Position numbers and translations under genes: made by a program. Shown here piece after piece: positions 27,189-35,775 of a DNA stretch of 64,000 nucleotides. How positions within the stretch are numbered: the first letter of the stretch is position 1; each line of letters begins with the position of its first letter. This DNA is from JBARDN01 sp963755705 (GTDB taxonomy: Bacteria; Desulfobacterota; Binatia; Binatales; Binataceae), in contig CAVWKW010000001.1 of NCBI GenBank assembly GCA_963755705.1, positions 1,674,001-1,738,000 of the forward strand. The letters are read 5' to 3'. The notes beneath the pieces were generated by a model. That model was not told where the DNA came from. It saw nothing but the letters and a program-made list of their open reading frames with translations, and did not search any database.

Positions 27189-27268
27189 CCGCAAAACGCC
27201 GATATCAAAAAATCCAGGGCCCCCCCTTGTCCAAAACCATGCGAAGAGAGCGAATTGAGCGGCGTCCG

Positions 27269-27754
27269 TCACGCGAGCGCCTTGTTCCAGAATTCCATTC
27301 GCGCCGTTCCCGCCAGCGCCTCGGCGAATCCGAATTTTCGGTACAGCCCGCGCGCGACGTGATTGTCTTCACGCACTTCGAGTGTGAGCCGGCAGCAATT
27401 GAGCGCGCGCGCTTTGGTTTCGATCTTCGCAAGCATCGCGGCGCCCACGCCCTTTCCGCGCATCGCGCCGAGCACCGAGATGTCGTGGATATTGAGCAGC
27501 GGCCGCGCGTTGAAGGTCGAAAATCCGAGAAAGCAGATCGCGAAGCCCACCGGCTCGGTTCCCCGGTACGCGAGGAACACGCAGCACGCCGGATGCGCGC
27601 GCAGACCGGGCACCAACTCGCGCCGGAGGTTCGGCGGCATCGCCGCGCCCCCCTCCATCGGATCGCGCATGTACCGATCGAACAGTTCAACCAGCGCGGC
27701 TGCCTGCGCCTGATCGACCAGGTCGGCCTCGATGATCGCGAAGTCAGGCGTCAT
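27269..27754 (-). CDS. GNAT-family N-acetyltransferase
   Basis: 161 aa acetyltransferase. The GNAT acetyl-CoA site is seen in LNIHDISVLGAMRGKGVGAAMLAKIETKA (R/Q-x-x-G-x-G/A as RGKGVG), with the following strand-helix CRLTLEVREDNHVARGLYRKFGFAEA. Substrate unknown. The ATG is read from 27754, nine bases downstream of the stop of the repeat lipoprotein gene, so both are probably one transcript. Confidence 0.88.
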   Translation of the reverse strand: MTPDFAIIEADLVDQAQAAALVELFDRYMRDPMEGGAAMPPNLRRELVPGLRAHPACCVFLAYRGTEPVGFAICFLGFSTFNARPLLNIHDISVLGAMRGKGVGAAMLAKIETKARALNCCRLTLEVREDNHVARGLYRKFGFAEALAGTARMEFWNKALA

Positions 27755-27762
27755 CCGCTCGC

Positions 27763-28227
27763 TCACGAGATCCGCTTGTCGTCCTTGTATACTTCTTCCC
27801 AGTTCTTGAAGCCCTGCGCATCCCAGCGCTTCCAGGTGCCTTCGCGCTTGCCGTCCTTGTACATCCCCTGCGCGGAGATCTTGCCGTTGGTGTACCAGCC
27901 GAGATGCTCGCCGTCCTGCACGCCGTCCTTGTAATGATCGATCGAGCCCTTCTGCCCATTGTCGTACCACATGGTCCATTCACCGTCCTGCTTGCCGTCG
28001 TGGTACGAGCCCTGGAGCATCGGGCCGCCGCCGCTGCGGTAGAGGTTATACGGGCCATCCTTGACCGGTTGGCCGTCCACCATTTTCTGGCACCAGGTTT
28101 CGTCGCCGGCCGGCGGCGGCGAGCCCATCGCGGTGGTTCCCGCCGGGCAGGAGATCGGCGCGCTGGCTGACTTGCATGCGACAAACATCACCGCCGGAAT
28201 AATTAGAAGTAAAGCTTTAAGTTTCAT
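27763..28227 (-). CDS. MORN/YwqK-like repeat lipoprotein
   Basis: 154 aa. It starts with a lipoprotein signal (LLLIIPAVMFVACKS, lipobox VAC, lipidated Cys 18). The mature part consists of about six tandem repeats of the G-x-x-x-D/N-G-K/Q-x-x-G-x-W/E type (GSYHDGKQDGEWTMWYDNGQ, KDGVQDGEHLGWYTNGK, KDGKREGTWKRWDAQG). Such repeats occur in the so-called YwqK family, though here the lipobox argues for a periplasmic or surface role. Its stop nearly abuts the GNAT start. Confidence 0.85.
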   Translation of the reverse strand: MKLKALLLIIPAVMFVACKSASAPISCPAGTTAMGSPPPAGDETWCQKMVDGQPVKDGPYNLYRSGGGPMLQGSYHDGKQDGEWTMWYDNGQKGSIDHYKDGVQDGEHLGWYTNGKISAQGMYKDGKREGTWKRWDAQGFKNWEEVYKDDKRIS

Positions 28228-28303
28228 CGGCGCCTCGACTCGATGGTGGAATGCCCGTTTGTAGAAACAGATTACACCAATCCGCCGGCCGCACCGAAAA
28301 GAA

Positions 28304-28336
28304 AAGGCGGGACGCGCGCAGTGCGCATCCCGCCTT
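28304..28336 (-). terminator. Rho-independent terminator of the ThDP enzyme gene
   Basis: On the minus strand a GC-rich hairpin (AAGGCGGGA ... TCCCGCCTT with inner GCGC pairs) is followed by TTTTCTTTTC. It lies 22 bp after the stop of the gene ending at 28359. Confidence 0.85.
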
Positions 28337-28358
28337 GCTAACGCAGAGATAAATCCGA

Positions 28359-30053
28359 TTAGCCCTTTGAGCCGGTCGATCCGAGCAGGTTGCCGCCGAG
28401 CGTCGCGTTGCCGACGCTGGTGTCGCCGATCACGTTGATCATCGCGGGCTTGCCCGACTTGAACGCGCGCTCGAGCGCCGGAACGATCTGCTCCGGCGTC
28501 TCGACCTGCTCGCCATGGCATCCCATCTCGGCGAAAATCTTGTCGTAGCGGATGTCCTTCAACATGTTGAACGGATCGGTCTTGCCCTTGAGCCCGGGCA
28601 TCTGGTCGAAGTTCGGACCCCACGAGCTGTTGTTCCACAGCACGGTGACGATCGGCAGCTTGTAACGCGCCGCGGTTTCCATATCCCAGCCGCCGATGCC
28701 GAGTCCGCCGTCGCCTTCGATCACCACCACCTGCTGTCCGGGCCGCGCAAGCTGCGCGCCGATACCCATCCCGACGCCGTGCCCGACGGGCGCCAGCGGA
28801 CCCGCGTCAACCACCTGGCCCATGAAGCGGCAGGTGAACGCGCGGCTCATCCATCCCGAGAGCGTGAAGCTGTCGATGATCGTGGTCGCGTTCCTGTCCA
28901 TCACCTTGATCAGGTCGTCGCACAGGCGCGCGGGATGAATCGGCTTGTTCGCGGTGACCTTGGAATTCTGCTCCTTGATCTGCGCCTCGAAACGCGCGCG
29001 CGTCGCGCCGACTTCCTTGGTCCATTCGGAGCTCTTGTTCTTTGAGAAGTCGAGCTTGAGTTCCTTGATCCGATCGATCATCTGGCGCAGCACCAGTTTG
29101 CTGTCGCCGACGATCGGAAGATCAGCGTTGACCTGCCATCCGATTCGCGTCGGAGTCGGATCGACCTGGATGTACTTGGCCTTGTCGGTCCAGGTGGGCG
29201 GCTGTCCAAAATGTTCACCGCTCCAGAAGCGGAAGCCGACCGCCAGCACCACGTCGGCCTTTCCGGTGAAAGGCTTCTTCCATGCGCCGCGAATCGCCAG
29301 CGGATGCTCCTCGGAAACCGCGCCCTGTCCCGCGCGCCGGGTGTACACCGGAATGCCGGTCAGCTCGACGAACTCGCGCAGCTCCGCACCCGCCTGCGAC
29401 CAGAAGAGCCCGTCGCCGCCGGCGATTACCGGCCGCTCGGCCGCATGCAGCATCTCTACCGCGCGATCAATCTTGGCCGGGTCGCCCGCGCCGCGCACGT
29501 CGTCGATGGTGAAGCCGCGCGCGCCCTTGCGCTGCCCGGCATCGTCTTCATGGTGATAGAGGATGTTCTGCGGAATCTCGAACAGCGCGACGCCTTGCGG
29601 CGGCGAGATTGCCTCGCGAAAGGCCGAGCGCAGGTCGAACTCGATCGAGCTCCAGTCGGTCACCCGTTTGGTGAACTTGGAAAAGCTCTTCACGACTTCC
29701 GAACCGTAGGCTTCCTGGAAAGATCCGACGTGGTCTTCCGTGTTGGGATGCTGCCCGGAGATGCAGACGACCGCGCTGTTGGTCAGCCCCGCGACGCACA
29801 GCCCCGTGACCGCGTTGGTGAGGCCGCATCCCGCCGTGACCATGCACACGCCCACCTCGCCCGAGCTGCGCGCGTACGCGTCGGCGGCGTAGGCGGTAGC
29901 CTGTTCGTGGCGCATATGGATGAGCTTGATGTCGTTGTCGCGCAGTTGCGCGAGAATCGGGAACAGGTGTCCGCCGTTAATCGCAAAGCAATAGCGAACA
30001 CGATTTTCCCGCATCACGCGGGCGATCAGCTCGCCGCCGTCTCGCTTAGCCAT
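28359..30053 (-). CDS. Acetolactate-synthase-like ThDP-dependent enzyme
   Basis: 564 aa thiamine-diphosphate enzyme. The N-terminal Pyr domain carries the catalytic Glu in HMRHEQATAYAADAYAR and the CMVTAGCGLTNAVTG segment. The central Rossmann-like domain covers about 190-330. The C-terminal PP domain has the Mg-ThDP motif EGDGGLGIGGWDMETAARYKLPIVTVLWNN (GDG...NN). Relatives include 2-hydroxyacyl-CoA lyase, oxalyl-CoA decarboxylase and acetolactate synthase; the sequence does not choose between them. GGAGGA precedes the ATG read from 30053. A good terminator follows. Confidence 0.9.
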   Translation of the reverse strand: MAKRDGGELIARVMRENRVRYCFAINGGHLFPILAQLRDNDIKLIHMRHEQATAYAADAYARSSGEVGVCMVTAGCGLTNAVTGLCVAGLTNSAVVCISGQHPNTEDHVGSFQEAYGSEVVKSFSKFTKRVTDWSSIEFDLRSAFREAISPPQGVALFEIPQNILYHHEDDAGQRKGARGFTIDDVRGAGDPAKIDRAVEMLHAAERPVIAGGDGLFWSQAGAELREFVELTGIPVYTRRAGQGAVSEEHPLAIRGAWKKPFTGKADVVLAVGFRFWSGEHFGQPPTWTDKAKYIQVDPTPTRIGWQVNADLPIVGDSKLVLRQMIDRIKELKLDFSKNKSSEWTKEVGATRARFEAQIKEQNSKVTANKPIHPARLCDDLIKVMDRNATTIIDSFTLSGWMSRAFTCRFMGQVVDAGPLAPVGHGVGMGIGAQLARPGQQVVVIEGDGGLGIGGWDMETAARYKLPIVTVLWNNSSWGPNFDQMPGLKGKTDPFNMLKDIRYDKIFAEMGCHGEQVETPEQIVPALERAFKSGKPAMINVIGDTSVGNATLGGNLLGSTGSKG

Positions 30054-30421
30054 CTGGAAATCCTCCGTGCGATTATTCCCGCCGCCAGGCGTCGCCTCGA
30101 TCACGGCGCGGGTACGCGCCCGCGCCGCGCGAGTCGCGCCGGTTTAGCGATCGGGATTCGTTCGGTCCGAATCCTTGCACATTTCGCTCGGCAGCGAAAA
30201 GCCGAAGTTTGTCCGCCGAGCGCCGCTCGGGTGTGGAATGAACTTCCGGAAAACTTGAGCAAGGCCGGCGCGCGCGACCATCTTCGCGTGGGAGGTGGTT
30301 GATCCTTCTCGCCAAGACTGCCACTTTTGTTCATCGCATCGCGTGGACGAGTCTAGGAAGACGCGCGACGAAGATTAAAGTTTCGTAACTTTCAAAGTAG
30401 CTCAAGATTTCAGAGTCGCGA
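30054..30421. other. Intergenic region between divergent genes
   Basis: 368 bp between the divergent ThDP-enzyme and barrel genes. It must hold both promoters. No gene, repeat or clear operator was seen; the 60 bases next to 30422 are AT-richer (TTTCGTAACTTTCAAAG). Confidence 0.6.
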
Positions 30422-31669
30422 ATGACAATCAGGATTGCATTGGCCGGCAGGATCGCATTTGCCGCGATAATCGCGCTGTTGGTTTGGACCACAGCGGCCC
30501 GCGCTTTCGATCTGATGAATCCGACTTCGTGGCCCGTCATCCCGGTCCCTGAGGTCGCGACTGATCCCAACGCCGGTACCACGGTCGGTATCCTGCCGGT
30601 CTATCTCGACACCGACTCGAAGGATCAGATTCGCAACATCATCGCGCCTGACATCAACTGGAACACCACGCTCGGCGCCGGCGGCAACTTCCGCTATCTC
30701 TCCTATCCCTCCGAGGACACCAACTGGTACGCCGTCGCCGGCGGATCGTGGAATATCGCGCGCAAGGTTGACCTCGACTATCAGGGCGGCCGAACGCACA
30801 AGGACTGGTGGTCTTACGAGGGTCGCCTGTACTTCGAGCGCGATCCGACCGAGCGCTTCTACGGCGTCGGCAACGATTCGTCAGAGGGCAACGAGTCGAA
30901 CTACACGACCCAGCAACTCTACGCGGAAGGGATCGTCGGCCTGAATTTCACCGACAAGCTGCAGCTCTCGGTGATGGAACGGCCGCGATGGATCCGGATT
31001 CAGCGCGGCGCATTCAACAATCTGCCGGACATCTCGCAGCAGTTCCCGAATCAGAAGGGCCTTGGCGGCGGCAGCGAGATTCTGACCCAGACGATGCTCC
31101 AGTACGACTCGCGCGACTCGGTGGATATCCCGCGTCACGGCGGACTCTACCGGGTCTTTTACGGAGTCGCGGATCGGAGGTTCGGAAGCTCGGTTTCCTA
31201 CAACCGGTTTGGCGCCGAAATTCGGCAGTACTATCCGATCGGATCGCGAATCACGCTGGCGGGACATCTATTCACGGAATATCAACCCGCCGGCGGCGAG
31301 ATGCCATTCTGGGCGATGGCGCGGCTGGGCGGCGACGACAGCGAACTGGCGGATCAGCAGCCGCTGCGCGGCTACGGCACCGGCCGTTTCGTCGATAACA
31401 ATCTCTCGGTCGGAAATTTCGAGGTTCGCACCCGGGTATACGACGCGAACCTGTTCGGCACCCACGGCACGCTCGAAGTCGCGCCATTCGCAGAGGCCGG
31501 CCGCGTCGCCCGCTCGATGAGTTACGACCCGGTCGCGTGGTCCGCGCTGCATCCGGTGGGCGGAGTTGGCTTTCGCGGAATCGCGGAGCCGTTTGTGGTC
31601 GGCTACGTCGATGTGGGATGGGGCGGCGAGGGCGCGGCGGTCTTTTCCGGAATCAATTATCCGTTCTAG
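30422..31669 (+). CDS. Omp85/BamA-like outer-membrane barrel protein (surface antigen domain)
   Basis: 415 aa. A signal peptide is followed directly by a barrel without POTRA domains. The Omp85-type strand motif LRGYGTGRFVDNN (the RGF/RGY loop motif) is present near residue 315, along with the family's alternating Tyr/Gly strands and the closing VGYVDVGWGGEGAAVFSGINYPF with C-terminal Phe. Such POTRA-less proteins (COG4775-like) are of unknown role, perhaps lipid or protein transport in the outer membrane. Monocistronic. Confidence 0.85.
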   Translation: MTIRIALAGRIAFAAIIALLVWTTAARAFDLMNPTSWPVIPVPEVATDPNAGTTVGILPVYLDTDSKDQIRNIIAPDINWNTTLGAGGNFRYLSYPSEDTNWYAVAGGSWNIARKVDLDYQGGRTHKDWWSYEGRLYFERDPTERFYGVGNDSSEGNESNYTTQQLYAEGIVGLNFTDKLQLSVMERPRWIRIQRGAFNNLPDISQQFPNQKGLGGGSEILTQTMLQYDSRDSVDIPRHGGLYRVFYGVADRRFGSSVSYNRFGAEIRQYYPIGSRITLAGHLFTEYQPAGGEMPFWAMARLGGDDSELADQQPLRGYGTGRFVDNNLSVGNFEVRTRVYDANLFGTHGTLEVAPFAEAGRVARSMSYDPVAWSALHPVGGVGFRGIAEPFVVGYVDVGWGGEGAAVFSGINYPF

Positions 31670-31698
31670 CTCGGCGCGCTTGAACGGGCTGAGCTCTG

Positions 31699-32460
31699 TC
31701 AGGCCGGTTTGCTCGCGACGAAAATCGGAACATCGCTAATCTGGTAGCGCAGGCGCAGCTCCGGCGTCGCGTATTGGCTTGGCTGCACGATCGCGCATCG
31801 CAGGCCGCGGGCGCCGATCCGGGAAGTCAAATCGCGTCCGTACTGGCGCCAATGCCCTTGATAGTTCGCGCGTCCAAACTCCACCGTTGGCATCCGCTGC
31901 CAGTCCGGCACCATCGGCACCATGATCACCGCGCATCCTCCGGGCGCCAGCACCCGCGCGATCTCGCCGAGTGCGGCGCGCTCATCCTGCACGTGTTCGA
32001 GCACGTGACTCGAGAGCACCAGGTCAAATGCGCCGGAACGAAACGGAATCGCGGTCATGTCGGCGCGGGCACTGATCGCGCGCTTTCCGATATCGACGCC
32101 TGCATAAAAGAAGTTCCGATGCGAGGAGAATACGCGGGCCAGCGCGCGCTCCGGGGCAAAATGCAGAATCGCCGCTCGCGCCGGCATCGCGCGCAGCAGA
32201 TCTTCGAGATACAAAACCAGCGAACGATGGCGCGCGTGGCTGCGGCATCGAAGACATACCGAGGACGGCACGACCACATCCTCACGGACAAAATCAAGAA
32301 AGCGCATCCCGCGCCATCCGCAGCACGGGCATTCATGCCGCTCGGGACCCAGCAGGTTGGCGACTTTGAACAAGCGGTTGCGCAGCCGCAGGCTCCGGTA
32401 ATGCGCGTATGGAAAGATGCCGAGCCGTTGCGCCCGCTCAATTTCTCTGCCGATCGCCAT
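31699..32460 (-). CDS. SAM-dependent methyltransferase with N-terminal zinc ribbon
   Basis: 253 aa. Cysteines HECPCCGW and CLRCRSHARHR form a likely zinc-binding ribbon near residues 43-75, and a class I methyltransferase domain follows: ILHFAPERALARVF, YAGVDIG, DMTAIPFRSGAFDLVLSSHVLEHVQDERAALGEIARVLAPGG. The usual GxGxG loop is degenerate (HFAPE), as in the methyltransf_11/glycosyl-cluster relatives. Substrate unknown. It is convergent with the Omp85-like gene. Confidence 0.85.
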   Translation of the reverse strand: MAIGREIERAQRLGIFPYAHYRSLRLRNRLFKVANLLGPERHECPCCGWRGMRFLDFVREDVVVPSSVCLRCRSHARHRSLVLYLEDLLRAMPARAAILHFAPERALARVFSSHRNFFYAGVDIGKRAISARADMTAIPFRSGAFDLVLSSHVLEHVQDERAALGEIARVLAPGGCAVIMVPMVPDWQRMPTVEFGRANYQGHWRQYGRDLTSRIGARGLRCAIVQPSQYATPELRLRYQISDVPIFVASKPA

Positions 32461-32527
32461 CGCGCAAGTCTAAGGCCCATCGCGGAAATGGGCAACTACT
32501 ATTGTCCTTCTGCTGATTCTCTCTCGC

Positions 32528-33598
32528 TTAGAGTTTTTCGATCACGTCGCGCGAGATGTCGTCGAGACATTCATCGAATCCGTCCATCGGCGGATTCAAG
32601 AAAATCTGGCTGAGCCCCGCCTTGTCGAGCGCGCGAAGCTGCTCGAGCACGGCCTCGCGCGGACCGACGATCGTCGTCGCGCCGATCGTCTCCGCGGTGA
32701 CGAATCGTTTTTCCTCCGGCGCGACGAAGCAGCAGTGCCCGATATGCACGTCGAGGTAGCGCTCGGCCACGGGAGTCTTGAGTGCCGCTACGTGCTCGGC
32801 GTACGCGTCATAAACCTTGCGCGCAGCCGGTGGCAGCGAATTCGGACTCGCGTAGCCCGCCACGATCGCGTGCATCGAGGCCATCACCCAATGCCCCGTC
32901 ATCGCCTTGACCCGCGGCGAGTCGATCGGCTCACCAGGTTTAAGCACGCACACGTGGGTCAGCGACACGATCGGCAGCTTCGATGCGTCGCGCCCGGTCT
33001 TCGACGATCCCGCCTGCGCATGCCTGCGCACCGCGGCGACGCGCTCGGGCGTCGCGACGCCGGTCGTGATAATGCCGTCGCCGAACTCGCCGGCAAGCGC
33101 GAGTGTCTTGGGTCCGTTGGCGGCGACGTAGAACGGAATCTTGTCGTCCAGGTTGATGAAGCGACGGTCGCGATGCAGAAAGCGAATCTCGCGCTCGAGT
33201 CCTTCGGTCCGGTACTCGGCCTCGCCGGTTTCGAGCAGATCGTGAATCACTCGGACCTGCTCGCGGAAATCCTCGTGGCGCACCGGCGGCAGGCCCATCA
33301 CGCGGCGGCCGGTATGTCCGGTTCCGAAGCCCAGGATCGTGCGGCCGGGCGCAAGCTGGTTGATCGTCGCGATCGAATGCACCGTCACCGGCGCAATCCG
33401 GTTCGACGCGACCGCGACCCCGGTGCCGAGCTTGATCCGTTTGGTGCAAGTCGCGGCGATCGCCATGCACGCGTACGTGTCGCCCCAGATCATATGCGAA
33501 TCTGGAATCCACGCATGCGAGAATCCGCGCGCCTCCGCGTGCGGCACGTCACGCGCGATCCGATCCGGCTTGGTGAAAATCAAAGTTCCGAATTCCAT
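32528..33598 (-). CDS. LLM-class flavin or F420-dependent oxidoreductase
   Basis: 356 aa luciferase-like monooxygenase fold. The N-terminus MEFGTLIFTKPDRIARDVPHAEARGFSHAW and the segment KLGTGVAVASNRIAPVTVHSIATINQLAPGRTILGFGTGHTG match the Mer/LLM branch that often uses F420 or FMN. The middle has VAANGPKTLALAGEFGDGIIT. The coenzyme cannot be decided here, since no F420 biosynthesis gene lies in the window. Divergent from the HAD phosphatase gene with a 99-bp gap. Confidence 0.9.
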   Translation of the reverse strand: MEFGTLIFTKPDRIARDVPHAEARGFSHAWIPDSHMIWGDTYACMAIAATCTKRIKLGTGVAVASNRIAPVTVHSIATINQLAPGRTILGFGTGHTGRRVMGLPPVRHEDFREQVRVIHDLLETGEAEYRTEGLEREIRFLHRDRRFINLDDKIPFYVAANGPKTLALAGEFGDGIITTGVATPERVAAVRRHAQAGSSKTGRDASKLPIVSLTHVCVLKPGEPIDSPRVKAMTGHWVMASMHAIVAGYASPNSLPPAARKVYDAYAEHVAALKTPVAERYLDVHIGHCCFVAPEEKRFVTAETIGATTIVGPREAVLEQLRALDKAGLSQIFLNPPMDGFDECLDDISRDVIEKL

Positions 33599-33697
33599 GT
33601 TCGAGCTCCTGGCCGCGATACGGCGATACGAGAAACTTTCCTATAGTCTCGAAACATCGTAAATGTCGAACCGGAAACCGCCGCGGTCCTGCGTCGA

Positions 33698-34360
33698 ATG
33701 CGAATCACCAAGTTGCTCTTTGATCTCGACGGGACTCTGACCGACTCCCGCGTGGGCATCATCAGATCGATTAGGCATGCGATGCGGGCGCTCGGCGTCG
33801 AGCCGCTCCCCGAAGACTCGCTCGGATGGTGCATCGGACCGCCGATGCGCCAGAATCTCTCGCGCCTTCTTAAGACCGGAGATCCCAACCTTATCGATCG
33901 CGCCTTTGCCCATTACCTCGAACGCTACGAATCGATCGGATACCGCGAAAATTCTGTGTACGACGGGATTCCCGCGATGCTGGCGGCGCTCGCATCGAGA
34001 CGCCGCCTGTTCGTCGCGACCTCGAAGCTTGCTTCGAGCGCCGAGCGAATCCTTGCCGAGTTCAGGCTCCGGGATTTCTTCGAGGGCGTTTACGGAAGTG
34101 AGCGCGATGGCCGATGGGCTGACAAGCGCGAGCTGGTGCCGCACTTGCTCGACGTCGCATGCCTCGACGCGCGCGTCACCGCAATGGTCGGTGATCGCGT
34201 AGACGATATAGATGGCGGAAGAGCAGCCGGAATCGTCACGATTGGCGCGCTCTGGGGCTACGGCACGCGCGAGGAACTCTCGGGCGCCGATATTCTCTGC
34301 GACGCGCCCGCCGATCTGCCCGCGATACTCGCGCGCTACGCGTCGGGTTCGCCGTCGTAG
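33698..34360 (+). CDS. HAD-family phosphatase, phosphoglycolate phosphatase-like
   Basis: 220 aa haloacid-dehalogenase-like hydrolase. Motif I is LLFDLDGTLTDSRVGI with nucleophile Asp and acid-base Asp, motif II is in LFVATSKLAS, motif III Lys in DKRELVPH, and motif IV in MVGDRVDDIDGGRAAG. A C1 cap domain lies between motifs I and II. Substrate probably a small phosphoester. The last 25 bases overlap the end of the convergent cupin gene. Confidence 0.9.
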   Translation: MRITKLLFDLDGTLTDSRVGIIRSIRHAMRALGVEPLPEDSLGWCIGPPMRQNLSRLLKTGDPNLIDRAFAHYLERYESIGYRENSVYDGIPAMLAALASRRRLFVATSKLASSAERILAEFRLRDFFEGVYGSERDGRWADKRELVPHLLDVACLDARVTAMVGDRVDDIDGGRAAGIVTIGALWGYGTREELSGADILCDAPADLPAILARYASGSPS

Positions 34361-34827
34361 TAATCGACCTCGGTTCCCTGCCGATAGATCGCGCCGAAGA
34401 CCTTCTTGCCCGACGGGCCGATTCCGACCGCGACCTTCTTCGAGTCGGGATACACGCAGACCTCGGTGTCGATCACGGTCGAGAAGCACAGGTAGCGCAG
34501 CGGAGCGATGGAAGTATTGATCAGGCGATGCGGATGCCCGGGGCCAGCCGGCATCGCGATATAGTCTCCCGCGCGCACTTCGATTTTTTCATCGCCAAGC
34601 CGCAGCGTGCCCGCGCCTTCGAGGATGTAGATCGCCTCCTCGTTGGCCCAATGATAATGAAACGGCCACGCCGACTTGCCGGGCGAAATCTCGAACAGGC
34701 TGCATCCGAGCTGCACGCTTCCCGCCGCTTGTCCGAGCAGCTTGCGCTTGAACGCAAACCCGCTGCCGCGCGAATTTTCGATCCACTGCATTTCCTCCTG
34801 ATGCACAACGTTCGTCGAATTGGCCAT
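34336..34827 (-). CDS. Cupin-domain protein
   Basis: 163 aa with one conserved cupin barrel: SAWPFHYHWANEEAIYILEGAGTLRLGDEKIEVRAGDYIAMPAGPGHPHRLINTS, giving metal ligands His, His, Glu and the later His. This resembles cupins that bind Fe, Zn or Mn and act as isomerases, dioxygenases or storage-like domains; the substrate is unknown. The start codon ATG is read from 34827, preceded by GGAGGA. Convergent overlap with the HAD gene. Confidence 0.88.
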   Translation of the reverse strand: MANSTNVVHQEEMQWIENSRGSGFAFKRKLLGQAAGSVQLGCSLFEISPGKSAWPFHYHWANEEAIYILEGAGTLRLGDEKIEVRAGDYIAMPAGPGHPHRLINTSIAPLRYLCFSTVIDTEVCVYPDSKKVAVGIGPSGKKVFGAIYRQGTEVDYYDGEPDA

Positions 34828-34854
34828 CCTGGCTCCTCCTGGAGATTTGCGAAA

Positions 34855-35655
34855 TTAAGGCTTAAGGCCGATTACCGCGAACACTCGATGCAGTACGTGC
34901 AGCGGATCGCCGGGAAACTTGTCGGCGAGAATCGCGGCAAGCTCGGCATCGAAACGCTCGACCTCGGCCGGACCAAGGCTCGCGCCGATTCCCGCGCTGG
35001 CGCGGATCCGTCCGCGCCACGACTCATGCGTATAGGGAACTTCAAGATCGAACGAAAAGGTTTCGAGCTCCCGGAACCCCGCAAGGGAAAGATCCGCGAG
35101 CCATCGCGGATGCAGCCCCATCCCGCCGCCGAGGTTCCATTTTGGATTGTGCTTTTCGATCAGCTTCTCGGTCGTATCGGCGACGTTGCCGGAAAGTGCA
35201 ATCCAGTCGAAATGCGCGATCACGATCCGTCCGCCAGTGCCGAGAATCCGCCGCGCCTCCACCGCCGCACGCGATCGATCGAACCAGTGCCAGCATTGCC
35301 CCGCCGTCACGAGGTCGAAGCTCGATGCCGGCAGTCCGGTCTCCTCGGCGGATGCGCCGACGTAGCGCACCGTCACCCCCGCTTCGCGATCAAGCCGCGC
35401 GGCCTCGGTCATCAGAGGTTCCGAGCGATCGAGGCCCGTCGTCTCGCATCCGCGGATCGCGAGGCCGCGCGCGATCGTTCCGGTTCCGGTGCCGAGATCG
35501 AGCGCGCGAATTCCGGGCCGCAGAAGACCCATCGCGGCCAGACGCTCGAAGAAGGCGGGCGGAAAGCCGGCGCGATGGCGTCCGTAGTCGTCGGCGGTTT
35601 TCCCGAAGTCGATCTGTTTTCCGAACTGGCGGACTTGTTCTACGTTTTTAAGCAT
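34855..35655 (-). CDS. Class I SAM-dependent methyltransferase
   Basis: 266 aa. It contains the SAM-binding loop ALDLGTGTGTIARGLAIRG (about residue 50), the acidic TGLDRSEPLM, and the post-II motif SFDLVTAGQCWHWFDRSRAAVEARRILGTGGRIVI. The C-terminal half (VPYTHESWRGRIRASAGIGASL) is typical of the UbiE/arsenite-methyltransferase-like group called methyltransf_11. Substrate unknown. It lies 27 bp upstream of the cupin gene on the same strand, so they may be cotranscribed. Confidence 0.88.
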   Translation of the reverse strand: MLKNVEQVRQFGKQIDFGKTADDYGRHRAGFPPAFFERLAAMGLLRPGIRALDLGTGTGTIARGLAIRGCETTGLDRSEPLMTEAARLDREAGVTVRYVGASAEETGLPASSFDLVTAGQCWHWFDRSRAAVEARRILGTGGRIVIAHFDWIALSGNVADTTEKLIEKHNPKWNLGGGMGLHPRWLADLSLAGFRELETFSFDLEVPYTHESWRGRIRASAGIGASLGPAEVERFDAELAAILADKFPGDPLHVLHRVFAVIGLKP

Positions 35656-35775
35656 GGCTCAACCGTTCCCGTAATCAGGACTGTATATATGTTGCTATCA
35701 CTGGACACAACTTGAACGCAAACAGCAAAGGCAACCACTCTTGACCCCGCGAGCCTCCGATGGCGTCATGGCCCG

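Larger units (their letters stand above)
26407..27268. other. Gene-free region with repeat remnants
   Basis: About 860 bp without a credible gene. Open frames here have no recognisable domain and cross repeat copies. It holds repeat copies at 26474, 26563 and 26863 (GAGATTTCCTTCGGC), two copies of AAACGAACCCA (27107, 27178) and a C-tract near 27221. It separates the TldD/E genes from the convergent GNAT gene and looks like a sink for small repeats. Confidence 0.7.

Noticed and set aside
26722..27258. Open frame of 178 aa and overlapping frames on both strands
   Set aside because: It runs through dispersed repeats, has no domain or normal codon pattern, and competes with other equally long frames.
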